This document shows, in pieces, positions 36,204 to 47,147 of a DNA stretch of 64,000 nucleotides. This stretch comes from Vibrio sp. CAU 1672. Lineage in GTDB: Bacteria > Pseudomonadota > Gammaproteobacteria > Enterobacterales > Vibrionaceae. The notes under the pieces were generated by a model. It was given only the letters and a program-made list of their open reading frames with translations. It made no database searches and was not told the origin of the DNA. The DNA is taken from positions 186,001 to 250,000 of the forward strand of contig NZ_JARHUF010000003.1 in the NCBI RefSeq assembly GCF_029223195.1, given 5' to 3'. Both the position numbers and the translations under genes were made by a program. How positions within the stretch are numbered: the stretch's first letter is position 1; each line of letters opens with the position of its first letter.

Positions 36204-37385
36204 TTAAGACTTAGTAAGATTTTGGGGTTGCAGGAATTCCTGGGTGAAGTCGAGAGCCTCTTTTGATAACTGAGGCTCAGCAGCGGACTCAGATAGCGAA
36301 CTCCGGGCAGATTCATCGCTTATGGCCACATCCTGGCTTAAGAGCAAATCGTCACCCTCCACCTCGGTGAGATTTGACTCATCGGGAAAGTAAGGTTCGC
36401 GTTTATAGACTTTATTTAACGCGCGGATGATGGCGTGTTTTTTCACCCCGCCAGCGGCAAGTTTACGCTGCATTGGTTTGGCGATAGCCTGCAAGCCGAC
36501 AACAACATCAACCCCAATATTTGTGGCAACTTGATCTCGCAGGCTGCGGGCCGGTTCATAACCTAAGTTTGCCGACAAAAACAACCACACATAGGCAATT
36601 GCATTGCCGGTTTTACCATAGTCACGCCAGGCGTTACCGGCATGGTACATGGCTTCGGCATGGCCACTTTCCGCCGCGAGTTCCAGCCAGTAACGGCCTT
36701 TAGCTAAATCTTTTTCCGTGCCGGTTCCGTTCAGGTAGCACAATCCTACTTGGATTTTGCCTTCCGCACTCTCTTTCTCTGCGGCTCTCATAAACCAATA
36801 CAAGGCATCGGCATGATTGCCAGACGGGTTGTCAGCAGAACGCTGCCACTCTCCCATGTAGAGCATTGCAGCAACCGAGCCCTCTGTCGCCGCTTCCTCA
36901 ATGAGCTGGGTACCTTTGGGAATGTCTTTTTCAATGCCCCGGCCAAAAACCAAGGCTTTCCCCGTTGCAAATTTGGCTTCGGTATCTCCCTCCGCACCCG
37001 CAATTGCAGTACGCCAGTAATTAGCTTGCTCACGCAATATCACATCATCGCGCAGGCGTTCACTGATCCGCACCACACCATACATGCCGGTAATATTGTC
37101 TAGCTTTGCCGCCTTTTCATACCATAGCCGAGCTTTATTCAGGTTGTTGCGTTCTGCTTCTTTAGCCAAAAACAAAATGGTCGGAATGTGGCCCGTTTCC
37201 GCTTTGAACTCCCGATCTTTTTGTTCCTGCTCGCGCGCTTTTTGCATCGCTTTGCGATAAGCGGCCGCGCGCTCTTTCCTTTCCTGTTCAAGTCGCTGCT
37301 TACGCATCGACAAACTGATCATCCATATAAAAATCAGGACGAGAGAAAGGCCGGTGGCGCCAATGGCAATTCCCATGCTACTCAT
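36204..37385 (-). CDS. Membrane-anchored Sel1/TPR-repeat protein
   Basis: A 393-residue protein. An N-terminal transmembrane helix (about 5-27) is followed by a charged, probably coiled segment rich in K, R, E and Q (28-60). Then come Sel1-like repeats (about 70-270), recognisable by repeated A-x-x-W/Y-x-x-x-A-A-x-x-G patterns such as KARLWYEKAAKLDN, EAKFATGKALVFGRGIEKD, DALYWFMRAAEKESAEGKIQ and KGRYWLELAAESGHAEAMYH. The tail is acidic and Ser/Leu rich. Such proteins are scaffolds for protein-protein contacts; no partner is visible. Monocistronic, divergent from pulA. Confidence 0.8.
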   Translation of the reverse strand: MSSMGIAIGATGLSLVLIFIWMISLSMRKQRLEQERKERAAAYRKAMQKAREQEQKDREFKAETGHIPTILFLAKEAERNNLNKARLWYEKAAKLDNITGMYGVVRISERLRDDVILREQANYWRTAIAGAEGDTEAKFATGKALVFGRGIEKDIPKGTQLIEEAATEGSVAAMLYMGEWQRSADNPSGNHADALYWFMRAAEKESAEGKIQVGLCYLNGTGTEKDLAKGRYWLELAAESGHAEAMYHAGNAWRDYGKTGNAIAYVWLFLSANLGYEPARSLRDQVATNIGVDVVVGLQAIAKPMQRKLAAGGVKKHAIIRALNKVYKREPYFPDESNLTEVEGDDLLLSQDVAISDESARSSLSESAAEPQLSKEALDFTQEFLQPQNLTKS

Positions 37386-37607
37386 CAATTGTCTCTCTTG
37401 TTCTGGCTGGTTCCATATCTAATCTGTACTGGTACCCATCATTGAAGTCATACGGTCTCTTCTGTTTACTGTATCGGCCAGAACAACAAAATCTAAACCA
37501 GTAAAACGTATTTTGACCTAACTCTCACTCTTATTGATCGAAGTTATTTTTTAATCAAAAATAACACGATTTTTTTTATAGAACTTAGTCACAGATTTGG
37601 GGCTGAG

Positions 37608-37644
37608 ATATCCCCCTCCCTTATCATCCCCCCTTCTCATCCCA
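37608..37644. promoter_or_regulatory. MalT boxes upstream of pulA
   Basis: On the minus strand GGGGGATGAT (37623-37632) and GGGATGAGA (37635-37643) match the MalT box core GGGA(T/G)GA; GGGAGGGGGATA (about 37609-37620) is a weaker third copy. Two good boxes spaced about 12 bases apart, some 230 bases before the pulA start, fit MalT control of pullulanase as known in Klebsiella. Confidence 0.75.
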
Positions 37645-37707
37645 CAAAATTTAACATTAAAACTGTGTGCGGCAGCTCTCACACCCTCAAGCATTCACCA
37701 GTTAATT

Positions 37708-37723
37708 TGTGAACCAAATCAAT
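37708..37723. promoter_or_regulatory. Possible CRP site upstream of pulA
   Basis: TGTGAACCAAATCAAT has a perfect left half-site and a degenerate right one. It lies between the MalT boxes and pulA. Confidence 0.4.
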
Positions 37724-37869
37724 TGATGCAGTAAATTTCTTTGCGCAAATAACTAAACTGTCAACACTCACATTTTGCTGAGGTACCAATGTATTAGCAT
37801 CTATGTGCACATTTCCTTTAGGCATTTGCCCTATCGATTTATCAATTAAATAACAACGGATTTGTAAAC

Positions 37870-40800
37870 GTGGACAATAAAACTTTCAAATTATCGACGA
37901 TCGCCAAAACCGTACTGCCGCTGATTTCAGTGGCAGTGCTCAGCGGTTGTGGCGCTGACAGTACACCAGAAAACACTAACCCAGGTAATTCCGGCCTCCA
38001 CCCGGCGGGAGAGAACGAGGTCGTGATCTACTACAAACGCGATGTGGCCTCTGCATCCACCGCGAGTGACTACGACGGCTGGGGCCTGCACTTGTGGAAC
38101 GGCGAAGGCTGTACCAGTACCGATCTGGAAGCGATGGGTATCGCTGATGGCGGCACAGACTGGAACTCACCACGCCCTTATGATGGTATCAGTGACACAT
38201 ACGGTGCTTATTATGTACTGAAAGTGGACCCAGATGCCTCTGATCCACACGAATGTATGAACTTCATCCTGCACAAAGGCGATGAAAAAGCCTTCGGCAG
38301 CTCAAACTCAAAAGTTGAACTGACTAAGATCGGTGAATCTAAAGGCCTGTTTGGCTTCCATGGCAGCAGTGAGCTGTACTACGAGCCGATTGCCGAGCGC
38401 CCGGTTGAAATCGACGGCCAGAAAGCACACTGGCTGGATGCGACCACTATCGCATGGGAATCGGCCGCCAACGCAGATTCTATGAAACTGTTCTACAGCC
38501 TCACCAACGACATCAAAATGGATGAGGACAAGAACCTTTCCGGCGGTACCGCTGTTGAGCTAACCAAAGCCGGCGATCTGTCTGAAGAGCTGAAATCTCG
38601 CTTCCGTCACCTTAAAGATATGAAAGCGGCAGGCATTGACGTGGATGACGCTACACTGCGTACCATCCTCAAGTCACAAATCGTGATGGTGGCCTACAAC
38701 GCCAATGGTGACATAACCTCAGCCACTGAAGTGCAGAAAGCCGGCGTACTGGATGCGGTATTTGCTGACGCCGATGCCGGTAACGCAATTGGCCAGGAGC
38801 TGGGCGCGCTGGTTGAAGGTGGCGCAGCAACCTTCAAGCTATGGGCTCCAACAGCCCAGGACGTTGATCTGATCATTTACGACGCCGAGCTGAACGAAGA
38901 AGCAACAGTTGCAATGACTGAAGATCCGGTAACCGGTATCTGGGCTTCCGAAGCACAGAGCGACGTGGTCAACAAATTCTACCGTTATCAGGTGAAGGTA
39001 TACCACCCTATTACCGGTGTGGTTGAAACCCGCTTGGTAACTGACCCATACTCACTGAGTTTGTCTGAAAACTCACGCTACTCACAAGTGGTCGATCTAG
39101 ATGATCCAAGCCTGATGCCACAAGGCTGGAATGAATACGAGCGTCCAACCCTGACCAAAGACGAAGATCACGTTCTGTACGAGTCACACCTGCGTGACTT
39201 CAGCTTCAGCGACAGCAAAGGTACCCCAGCCTACAACGGCAAATACCTGGCACTGACCGAAGCAGACCGTGAATCGGTTACTCACCTGCAAGCGCTGAAA
39301 GATGCCGGCCTGACAACGTTACACGTTCTGCCAGCATTTGATATCGCTACCGTGGATGAAAATGCCGACAACCAGGTCAACATCAACGACACCGTTGGCA
39401 AACTGTGTGGCATTAAGCCTGAAGCAGCAGTGTGTGAAACGGAAGATGACAGCAAAGTAATCGAAGACGTATTAGACAGCTACGATCCATCCACAGGTGC
39501 TGCACAAGCCCTGATGAACGATCTGCGTATGCTTGACAGCTTCAACTGGGGCTACGACCCATTCCACTACACGGTACCAGAGGGCAGCTACGCTACCGAT
39601 GCCAACGGTTCAAAACGTATCCTTGAATTCCGTGAAATGGTGCAGGCTACACACAAAATGGACCTGAAACTGGTCATGGATGTGGTGTACAACCACACCA
39701 ATGCATCGGGCGTGAATGATAAGTCGGTACTGGATAAGATCGTCCCTGGGTACTACCACCGTCTGAACGTCAACACCGGTGGCGTGGAAAGATCAACCTG
39801 TTGTGACAACACCGCAACCGAAAACTTGATGATGGGTAAACTGATGGTTGACTCACTGAAAGTTTGGGCTGACGACTACAAAGTCGACGGTTTCCGCTTC
39901 GACCTGATGGGTCACCAGCCAAAAGACGTCATGGTGTACGCACTGGAGCAAATCCGTAAGATTGACCCGAACACCCTGTTCTACGGGGAAGGTTGGGACT
40001 TCGGTGAAGTATCAAACAACGCACGCTTCGACCAGTCAACCCAGATCAACATGGCCGGTACAGAGATCGGTACGTTCTCAGACCGTCTGCGTGACGCTGT
40101 TCGTGGCGGTAGCCCGTTTGACGGCGGTACAGACTCTGAAGGTAACCACCCACTGCGTTTCAACCAGGGTTTTGCTAACGCCGCGTACCCGAACGAAGAA
40201 ACCAAGACGGATGCGGACTCAGTGAACGGCCGTCTGCACAACCAGGATTTGGTACGTCTGGGCATGGCAGGTAACCTGGCAGACTACATCCTGCTTGATT
40301 ACAAAGGCGAAACCAAACTTGGCAAGAACGTGGACTACAACGGTGCGCCGGCAGGCTACACTAAGTTCCCTTCTGAAAACATCTCGTACGTGTCTAAGCA
40401 CGATAACCAAACGCTTTGGGATAACAACGCGTACAAGATTGCGACAGGCACTGACTCAGCTGAGCGTGCTCGTATGCAATCTGTCTCGCTTTCAACGGTA
40501 ATGCTCGGCCAGGGTATTCCATTTATCCACATGGGCTCTGAACTACTGCGTTCGAAGTCTATGCAGCGTGACTCTTACGATTCAGGTGACTGGTACAACC
40601 GTGTCTTCTTCGACGGCTCGGACAACAACTGGAACGTAGGTCTTCCTCGTGAAGATAAAGACGGCGCAAACTGGGATCTGATCAAGCAAATCATTGGTGA
40701 CAGCTCAGCGATGCCTTCGGCGGCTGATATTGAACTGACCAAGCAGCAGTTCCTGGAACTACTGAAAATCCGTAGCTCAAGCGAACTGTTCCGCCTGGAT

Positions 40801-41853
40801 ACCGCTGAGGAAGTGATGAACCGGGTTGATTTCCGCAACGTAGGTGCAGATCAGAAAGAAGGCCTGATCGTGATGTCTATCGATGATGGTACATCAGCAG
40901 GTAAAGACCTTGACCCTAACTATGATGCTATCGTCGCGATCGTCAACGCCAGCGCGGAAGAGCAATCTTTCACTGTTAAAGGCGCAACCGGCTTTGAACT
41001 GCACGCGGTACAGCAGGCTTCTGCTGACACCATCGTGAAGACAGCGAGCTTCTCTGGCGAAACGTTCACTGTACCAGCGCTGACTACCGCGGTATTTGTT
41101 CAACCACAAGCAGGCGCGCAAGGTGCAGGTCTGCCGGTGAATACTGACAACAAAGATGTTTCCAGCATTCCACCTTACGGTGAAACAGCGGTATACGTGA
41201 AAGGCAGCATGAACGGTTGGTCGGACAACGCTGACTGGGCAATGACCTTTATCGGCAACGGTATCTACTCGGTAACAGGCGTTCTGGAAGCGGGTGATCA
41301 TGAGTTCAAATTTGCCGATGCAGCTTGGTCAAATCCAAACATTGGCTGTGACTGGGCAGTACAGGCAGACGACTCACTGGCACTGGGCGCAGAAGGCAAC
41401 TGTAAGCTAACAGTCGCTGAAACAGGTAAATATACCTTCACACTGAACGCTCTGTACGTTCAAGATGACAGTGTAGAGAAACCGGTAGTTTCAGTAACTA
41501 AGTCAGCAGACGCTGCAACCTTTGGTGAGACGGCACTTTACCTGCGCGGTGATGTGACTGATGCAAGCTGGGGCGCACTGGAAACAGCTAAGTTCAGCTA
41601 CGTTGCCAACGACGTCTACGCTCTGGATGTTGATCTGAAAGCTGGCAGCTTCCAGATGAAAGTGGCAGATGCCAACTGGACTGGCGGCACCAACTTCGGT
41701 GGTACCGGCAGTGTGACTCTGGGTGAGCCAATCACCATGGCAGAAGGTTCGAACGACAACCTGCAAATCACTCTGGCTGAAGACGGAAACTACCACTTCG
41801 ACTTCAATGCAGCAGACAAAGCGGCACCTGTCCTGACAGTGACTAAAAACTAA
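37870..41853 (+). CDS. pulA: Lipoprotein pullulanase with extra C-terminal modules
   Basis: A 1327-residue GH13 debranching enzyme. The signal peptide ends in a lipobox (SVAVLSGC, Cys27), so it is lipid-anchored. Modules in order: a CBM41-type starch-binding domain (about 48-150, with GWGLHLWNGEGC), linker domains, CBM48 (about 320-410), and the GH13 barrel. The barrel has DVVYNHTN near 613, nucleophile Asp in VDGFRFDLMG (about 677), acid Glu in FYGEGWDF (about 706) and YVSKHDNQT (about 843). After the usual C-terminal beta domain come two tandem modules (about 1110-1205 and 1215-1327) with YVKGSMNGWSD and YLRGDVTDASWG. It hydrolyses alpha-1,6 bonds in pullulan and branched dextrins. GTG start. 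Upstream MalT boxes. Confidence 0.95.
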   Translation: MDNKTFKLSTIAKTVLPLISVAVLSGCGADSTPENTNPGNSGLHPAGENEVVIYYKRDVASASTASDYDGWGLHLWNGEGCTSTDLEAMGIADGGTDWNSPRPYDGISDTYGAYYVLKVDPDASDPHECMNFILHKGDEKAFGSSNSKVELTKIGESKGLFGFHGSSELYYEPIAERPVEIDGQKAHWLDATTIAWESAANADSMKLFYSLTNDIKMDEDKNLSGGTAVELTKAGDLSEELKSRFRHLKDMKAAGIDVDDATLRTILKSQIVMVAYNANGDITSATEVQKAGVLDAVFADADAGNAIGQELGALVEGGAATFKLWAPTAQDVDLIIYDAELNEEATVAMTEDPVTGIWASEAQSDVVNKFYRYQVKVYHPITGVVETRLVTDPYSLSLSENSRYSQVVDLDDPSLMPQGWNEYERPTLTKDEDHVLYESHLRDFSFSDSKGTPAYNGKYLALTEADRESVTHLQALKDAGLTTLHVLPAFDIATVDENADNQVNINDTVGKLCGIKPEAAVCETEDDSKVIEDVLDSYDPSTGAAQALMNDLRMLDSFNWGYDPFHYTVPEGSYATDANGSKRILEFREMVQATHKMDLKLVMDVVYNHTNASGVNDKSVLDKIVPGYYHRLNVNTGGVERSTCCDNTATENLMMGKLMVDSLKVWADDYKVDGFRFDLMGHQPKDVMVYALEQIRKIDPNTLFYGEGWDFGEVSNNARFDQSTQINMAGTEIGTFSDRLRDAVRGGSPFDGGTDSEGNHPLRFNQGFANAAYPNEETKTDADSVNGRLHNQDLVRLGMAGNLADYILLDYKGETKLGKNVDYNGAPAGYTKFPSENISYVSKHDNQTLWDNNAYKIATGTDSAERARMQSVSLSTVMLGQGIPFIHMGSELLRSKSMQRDSYDSGDWYNRVFFDGSDNNWNVGLPREDKDGANWDLIKQIIGDSSAMPSAADIELTKQQFLELLKIRSSSELFRLDTAEEVMNRVDFRNVGADQKEGLIVMSIDDGTSAGKDLDPNYDAIVAIVNASAEEQSFTVKGATGFELHAVQQASADTIVKTASFSGETFTVPALTTAVFVQPQAGAQGAGLPVNTDNKDVSSIPPYGETAVYVKGSMNGWSDNADWAMTFIGNGIYSVTGVLEAGDHEFKFADAAWSNPNIGCDWAVQADDSLALGAEGNCKLTVAETGKYTFTLNALYVQDDSVEKPVVSVTKSADAATFGETALYLRGDVTDASWGALETAKFSYVANDVYALDVDLKAGSFQMKVADANWTGGTNFGGTGSVTLGEPITMAEGSNDNLQITLAEDGNYHFDFNAADKAAPVLTVTKN

Positions 41854-41907
41854 CTTCAGGATTAATTAAACAAACAAGGGAAGCCATCGGCCTGTCTCTT
41901 GTACACA

Positions 41908-41941
41908 AATCCCCGAACCGAACGGTTCGGGGATTTTTTTT
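41908..41941 (+). terminator. Terminator after pulA
   Basis: AAATCCCCGAACCG-AA-CGGTTCGGGGATTTTTTT: very long perfect stem with a T-run. Confidence 0.94.
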
Positions 41942-42258
41942 GAACTCTTATAAAATCTTGCCTCCGGATCATTCGGTTAGCAACTTAGGATGACTAAGAT
42001 CATGCACTTTGCGCTCAAAACAGTTCAGGCAAGCGACACTCAATGACCCTAGAAGGCCCCAAAGGCTCGTTACTCTTGCAACATCGTTAGCAGAACAACC
42101 AGGAGTCTCTGTGGCTAAGCAAGGAATATAAACAGGGAATAGGTCGCAGGGTAGCAGCGAGGTCATCTTTTACTGCACGCCAGAACGCTCCGACCCAAAC
42201 CGGTGCTGGTGATGTGTAATAGATAACTTTTGAAAGTAGGATGGAAACAGCACAAATT
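41942..42258. other. Unexplained segment between two convergent terminators
   Basis: About 317 bases lie between the pulA terminator and that of the amylase gene. A 65-codon minus-strand frame (41969-42166) is open but has no ribosome-binding site and no recognisable domain. Base composition is more balanced than in other spacers here. It could be a small dispersed element or a gene relic; I found no clear terminal inverted repeats. Confidence 0.4.
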
Positions 42259-42303
42259 AAAAAACCAAGTGCCGGCCTAACGAAAAGGCGACAGCACTTG
42301 GCT
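42259..42303 (-). terminator. Terminator after the amylase gene
   Basis: Minus strand GCCAAGTGC...GCC-loop-GGC...GCACTTGG then TTTTTTAATTT: a two-tier stem with a T-run. Confidence 0.9.
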
Positions 42304-42321
42304 TGTCATTTTAATCAGGGA

Positions 42322-43929
42322 TTACTGAGCGCCTGGTTTAACGGCAAAGAAGCGTCCTTGCAGTGGTGACATCAGAACTTGGTACTGGCCATTCACCGGA
42401 GTGATGGTTTCGCTGGTCAGCAAATCGACCAGTGACTGATCACTACCCAGTTTGTCCTGAGCAATGGTCACGGTTCTGGCACTTTCCAACGTATTTAACG
42501 CAAACAGTACCTTATCATCACCAGACTGTTTCAGATCAACATAGCTGCCATTGCTGGCACTCAGGTTGATACGTTCACCCTCATACAGTGCAGGGTGCGC
42601 ATCGCGCATCGCCATCAGTGATTTCACGTAATTTTTCAGATCGGCCTGGTTAGCATTTAAGGTTTCTGTCACACCTTCAATCTTGGCACTGCTGCGAGCA
42701 ACGTGATCATCACACACGCCTCGCACCGCACAGGTGGCGCTATCTTCTCTGGCAGCAAAATCATCCACCTGATCACCGATTTCATCACCGTAGTACAGGG
42801 TGATCGGGCCGGTGTACGCCGCCAAGAAAGCAAACATCGCTTTATGACGTAGCCAATATTCCTCATCGTTAACGTCCGCCAGGCCACCACGCTGCAGCAA
42901 ATCACCAAAGCGCACCAAGTCATGGTTACCGATCATCAGGTTCGGCTGGGCATGGCTTGGGTATTGCTGATGGGTGTAATAACCGTTATCCAGCCAGTCA
43001 ACACCTCTGCCGCCGATACCACTTTCGTTAACTGCCAGGGTTTCAACGATGCGGTAACGCATTGGAAAATCGAACGCTGAGCACAGGGCTGGATCGTCAG
43101 CCTCGCCGTAGGCCTGATCGGCAATCTCCGATTCGCCTTTCCAAACCTCTGCCACCATATAACCCAGCGGATTAACTTGTTCGCCCTTGCTGTTGGTATA
43201 TGTCACACTTTGTGACGTTTCGTCTACCACTTTACGAAGTTGCGTCCAGGCATCGGTTGGGACCTGGTAGGCCTGATCCACACGCCAGCCATCGATCTTG
43301 AGTTCCTTGATCCAGTAAGCTGCCACTTCCTTATAGAAGTCAAGACTGCCCGGGTAAGCCACCGGATTGCTACCGCCGGAAGGCAGCAGACCTGACGGAG
43401 ACGGCTTGACCAGGCCATCTTTATGATGGCCGAATACACCATCAAAGAACACATACAGCCCACGCTTATGTGCCTCATCAACTAACGTTCTTGCCGTTTC
43501 CAGATCACCAAAACGCGGATCAACTTTGAAATAGTCGGTGGCAAAATAACCGGTAGCATCGAGGCGATCCGCCCAGTGATCCTGGCCGTCCAGCGCTTGA
43601 GACTCAAAAATCGGTGTCAGCCAAATCGCATTCACGCCAAGATCTTGAAGATAATCCAGCGAGTCAATGACACCCTGCAGGTCACCGTTGTGGTGGCTGG
43701 TGCCATAGCCGGTACCGTGACCAATACTTGCATCCCCGTCAACAAAGCTCTCAACCATAATTTGATACATACGTAACTGGTTGCTTTGTTCCATTACGTT
43801 AGTCTGGCATGCATAACCGCTATCTGGTAAGGGAGTGCTGTTATTCGCACTACTATCCGAAGAATTACAGCCTGAGACCGCGCCAACCACAGTCAACGCC
43901 AGCAGTGACTTATAGAAAATATTATTCAT
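42322..43929 (-). CDS. Lipoprotein alpha-amylase (GH13)
   Basis: A 535-residue amylase with a lipobox (VVGAVSGC, Cys21), so probably anchored in the outer or inner membrane. The GH13 barrel begins with LRMYQIMVESFVDGD. The nucleophile Asp is in IDGWRVDQAYQ (about residue 217), the acid Glu in YMVAEVWKGE (about 259) and the transition-state Asp in LMIGNHDLVR (about 335). Several cysteines (SATCAVRGVC) may form disulfides outside the cytoplasm. It should cleave alpha-1,4 bonds in starch or maltodextrins. The ATG follows a terminator T-run by only about 12 bases, so its message must arise by read-through or from a promoter inside the preceding gene. Confidence 0.9.
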   Translation of the reverse strand: MNNIFYKSLLALTVVGAVSGCNSSDSSANNSTPLPDSGYACQTNVMEQSNQLRMYQIMVESFVDGDASIGHGTGYGTSHHNGDLQGVIDSLDYLQDLGVNAIWLTPIFESQALDGQDHWADRLDATGYFATDYFKVDPRFGDLETARTLVDEAHKRGLYVFFDGVFGHHKDGLVKPSPSGLLPSGGSNPVAYPGSLDFYKEVAAYWIKELKIDGWRVDQAYQVPTDAWTQLRKVVDETSQSVTYTNSKGEQVNPLGYMVAEVWKGESEIADQAYGEADDPALCSAFDFPMRYRIVETLAVNESGIGGRGVDWLDNGYYTHQQYPSHAQPNLMIGNHDLVRFGDLLQRGGLADVNDEEYWLRHKAMFAFLAAYTGPITLYYGDEIGDQVDDFAAREDSATCAVRGVCDDHVARSSAKIEGVTETLNANQADLKNYVKSLMAMRDAHPALYEGERINLSASNGSYVDLKQSGDDKVLFALNTLESARTVTIAQDKLGSDQSLVDLLTSETITPVNGQYQVLMSPLQGRFFAVKPGAQ

Positions 43930-43940
43930 TTCACTTCACC

Positions 43941-43975
43941 AAAAAAAACCCCGACATGTATTCCATGCAGGGGTT
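43941..43975 (-). terminator. Terminator/attenuator between the small lipoprotein and amylase genes
   Basis: Minus strand AACCCC-TG-CATG, loop, CATG-TC-GGGGTT then TTTTTT. The tract ends about 12 bases before the amylase ATG, so it probably sets relative expression of the two genes. Confidence 0.8.
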
Positions 43976-44013
43976 AACAATTAAAAAAAGCTCTAAAACA
44001 ACTTAATGGAATA

Positions 44014-44526
44014 TTATTGGCACTTGTTTACCATGACGTGAAGAGGTTTTTTGCCGTCAAAGTGAAGGCTCCAGACATATTTACCATCTTCTTCGATTTT
44101 TACTGCAGTATCCGTTCCGTAACCACCAAATGTTAGCGGCGTTATTTCACCAACATTCATGCGATTACCTTTTGCTGTAAATTGTGGGAACCATAACTCT
44201 GTCGCATATTGCATTTTAAAGGTACCCGCTTTTTCTTCTACAACAACTTGGTAGAAGTTATTACCTTTATAGGTGTATTGACGCTTAGGTACATGTTTCC
44301 ATTCAGAATCCGCGAAAGTACCAACAACGAAAAGTGGTTTTTTCATCGGGCCTTGCGCCGCACTATCAGGGTTATCACAAGCAGACATGAAGGCTACAAT
44401 CTCTTCCTGCGACAGGTTGGTGATCACGTCTTCTGTTGGCTGAGCGTTTTCAGCTGTTGATTGACAGCCAACCATTGTAATGAGCAGAGCAGCTGCAAGC
44501 GATGTTTTTTTCAGGTTCATGTTCAC
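44014..44526 (-). CDS. Small lipoprotein related to pullulanase C-terminal modules
   Basis: A 170-residue protein with a lipobox (LLITMVGC, Cys21). The mature part has a short linker and one beta-rich module (about 62-165): KPLFVVGTFADSEWKHVP, then YQVVVEEKAGTFKMQYA, then GKYVWSLHFDGKKPLHVMV. The pattern (V-x-G-x-x-x-x-W, K-A-G-x-F-x-M/F-K/Q, G-x-Y-x-F/W) repeats in the last two modules of PulA in this window, so a surface starch-binding role is inferred. It lies between malM and the amylase gene. Start is GTG at 44526 or ATG two codons later; AAGGAA fits both. Confidence 0.78.
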   Translation of the reverse strand: MNMNLKKTSLAAALLITMVGCQSTAENAQPTEDVITNLSQEEIVAFMSACDNPDSAAQGPMKKPLFVVGTFADSEWKHVPKRQYTYKGNNFYQVVVEEKAGTFKMQYATELWFPQFTAKGNRMNVGEITPLTFGGYGTDTAVKIEEDGKYVWSLHFDGKKPLHVMVNKCQ

Positions 44527-44774
44527 GTTAATTCCTTTTTTAAATCCAAACTAAATTAAAGCCTTTTCGATAGCAGACATAATAGAAAAACTCTACTCAG
44601 GTCAAATAAGACATTAATTTTGGACAGGTTTAATCATTACCAAAAATTAATATTAATCAGATTAACATTTAATGACAATTATTGATCCAATCAATATTAA
44701 TAGCCAAAGAAAATCAATATTTTTGTGAATGAGTTAACTTAATGTAGGGGTGTTATTTTTTGCTAAAAGATTTC

Positions 44775-44807
44775 AAAAAAGACCAGTAAAAAATACCGGT
44801 CTTTTTA
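44775..44807 (-). terminator. Terminator after malM
   Basis: AAAAAGACC, loop, GGTCTTTTT; on the minus strand it follows the malM stop by seven bases. Confidence 0.8.
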
Positions 44808-44813
44808 TATAAA

Positions 44814-45623
44814 TTATTTTCTGTTGACCGCTTTAACAAATACCTCTTGCGCGCCTTCAATACCCAGCTCTTTTGCTTCATCTAACAGCGTTAACGCTTT
44901 CGGGATATCGTCGGCTGCGACAGCCGCTTCAATTGCACTATGGTAGTAGCTGGTCAGGTCGGTGCCTTGTGGAATATTGTCATTCTGCGTCACAATCTTG
45001 GTAGTGACAAAATCGTTCGACTCCACCGTCAAACGGAACTGGCCAAGCGGACTGTGTTTGGCAAGCGGGTCAGCAATATCCGGCGGCTGAGTATGGCGTG
45101 CCATCGCGAACGCCTTGGCCGGATGCAGAATTGACGTACTTCCTTTCAGATCTTCGGAAGTGGTATAAATTAATACGTGTAAGTCATCACCTGTCATATC
45201 AGGAATGACATTCAGATCCAGTACGAACTTGTCGTTATCCAGCAGTTTCGCTGGTTCGTACTCGAACTTCGAGAAATCAGCTTGGTAAATTACTTCGCCT
45301 ACAGAATTCATCACTGCAACGTTAGGCGCGTAAAACTGTAGGTCGTTATTGACGAACGTCTCAAGTTTGATGTCCAGACTGCCTCGGTTACCAGGTAAAG
45401 CAAAACCTGCAATAGCCCCGGCGCTGCTGCCATCTAACAGCATTTGGCTTTCGTCGGTCAAAGCAAACTCAGTAACCAATGGCACTTCTATCGGCAGCCA
45501 CTTTATATCACTCGACTGAGTGATCACTTGTTGTGCCCCTTGCTGGCTCATCTCGACATGTTCTACAGATGAGCAGCCGGTTGCTAACATTCCCAACAGT
45601 ACGGGAGCAAGCCATTTTTTCAT
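44814..45623 (-). CDS. malM: Maltose operon periplasmic protein MalM
   Basis: A 269-residue protein with a lipobox-like signal (GMLATGCSS, Cys17). MalM features include the early SDIKWLPIEVPLVTEFALTD, the beta-rich middle with LYAPN-like DLQFYAPNVAVM, and VLIYTTSEDLKGSTSILHPA (about 158), with KAFAMARHTQPPDIADP. Its exact role is unknown; it belongs to the maltose regulon in enterobacteria and vibrios. It lies downstream of lamB, separated by a hairpin, as in other lamB-malM pairs. Confidence 0.93.
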   Translation of the reverse strand: MKKWLAPVLLGMLATGCSSVEHVEMSQQGAQQVITQSSDIKWLPIEVPLVTEFALTDESQMLLDGSSAGAIAGFALPGNRGSLDIKLETFVNNDLQFYAPNVAVMNSVGEVIYQADFSKFEYEPAKLLDNDKFVLDLNVIPDMTGDDLHVLIYTTSEDLKGSTSILHPAKAFAMARHTQPPDIADPLAKHSPLGQFRLTVESNDFVTTKIVTQNDNIPQGTDLTSYYHSAIEAAVAADDIPKALTLLDEAKELGIEGAQEVFVKAVNRK

Positions 45624-45659
45624 TACCGTCTACCTCGACTTTTATTGTTTCTGAAATAA

Positions 45660-45686
45660 ATACAGCCAGAGAAGTTCTGGCTGTAT
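45660..45686 (-). terminator. Attenuating hairpin between lamB and malM
   Basis: ATACAGCCAGA-GAAGT-TCTGGCTGTAT: a perfect 11-base stem; on the minus strand only a short TTTATTT tail follows. Probably allows partial read-through into malM. Confidence 0.75.
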
Positions 45687-45722
45687 CATTCTAGGACAAT
45701 TTAGGACTAAATAGTCAGATGA

Positions 45723-47015
<1,293 letters not shown>

Positions 47016-47147
47016 TTATAATTCTGTCTTGCCTGCCCGTCTCTTCTGGTGCAATAGGCAGTAAAATGCACGAGAAGAAAAGAGAGGTAAGATGGGAACG
47101 AATCCCCGTTTGTTTCAGCAGGCTTAACAATAACGAAGGCTTAGACG

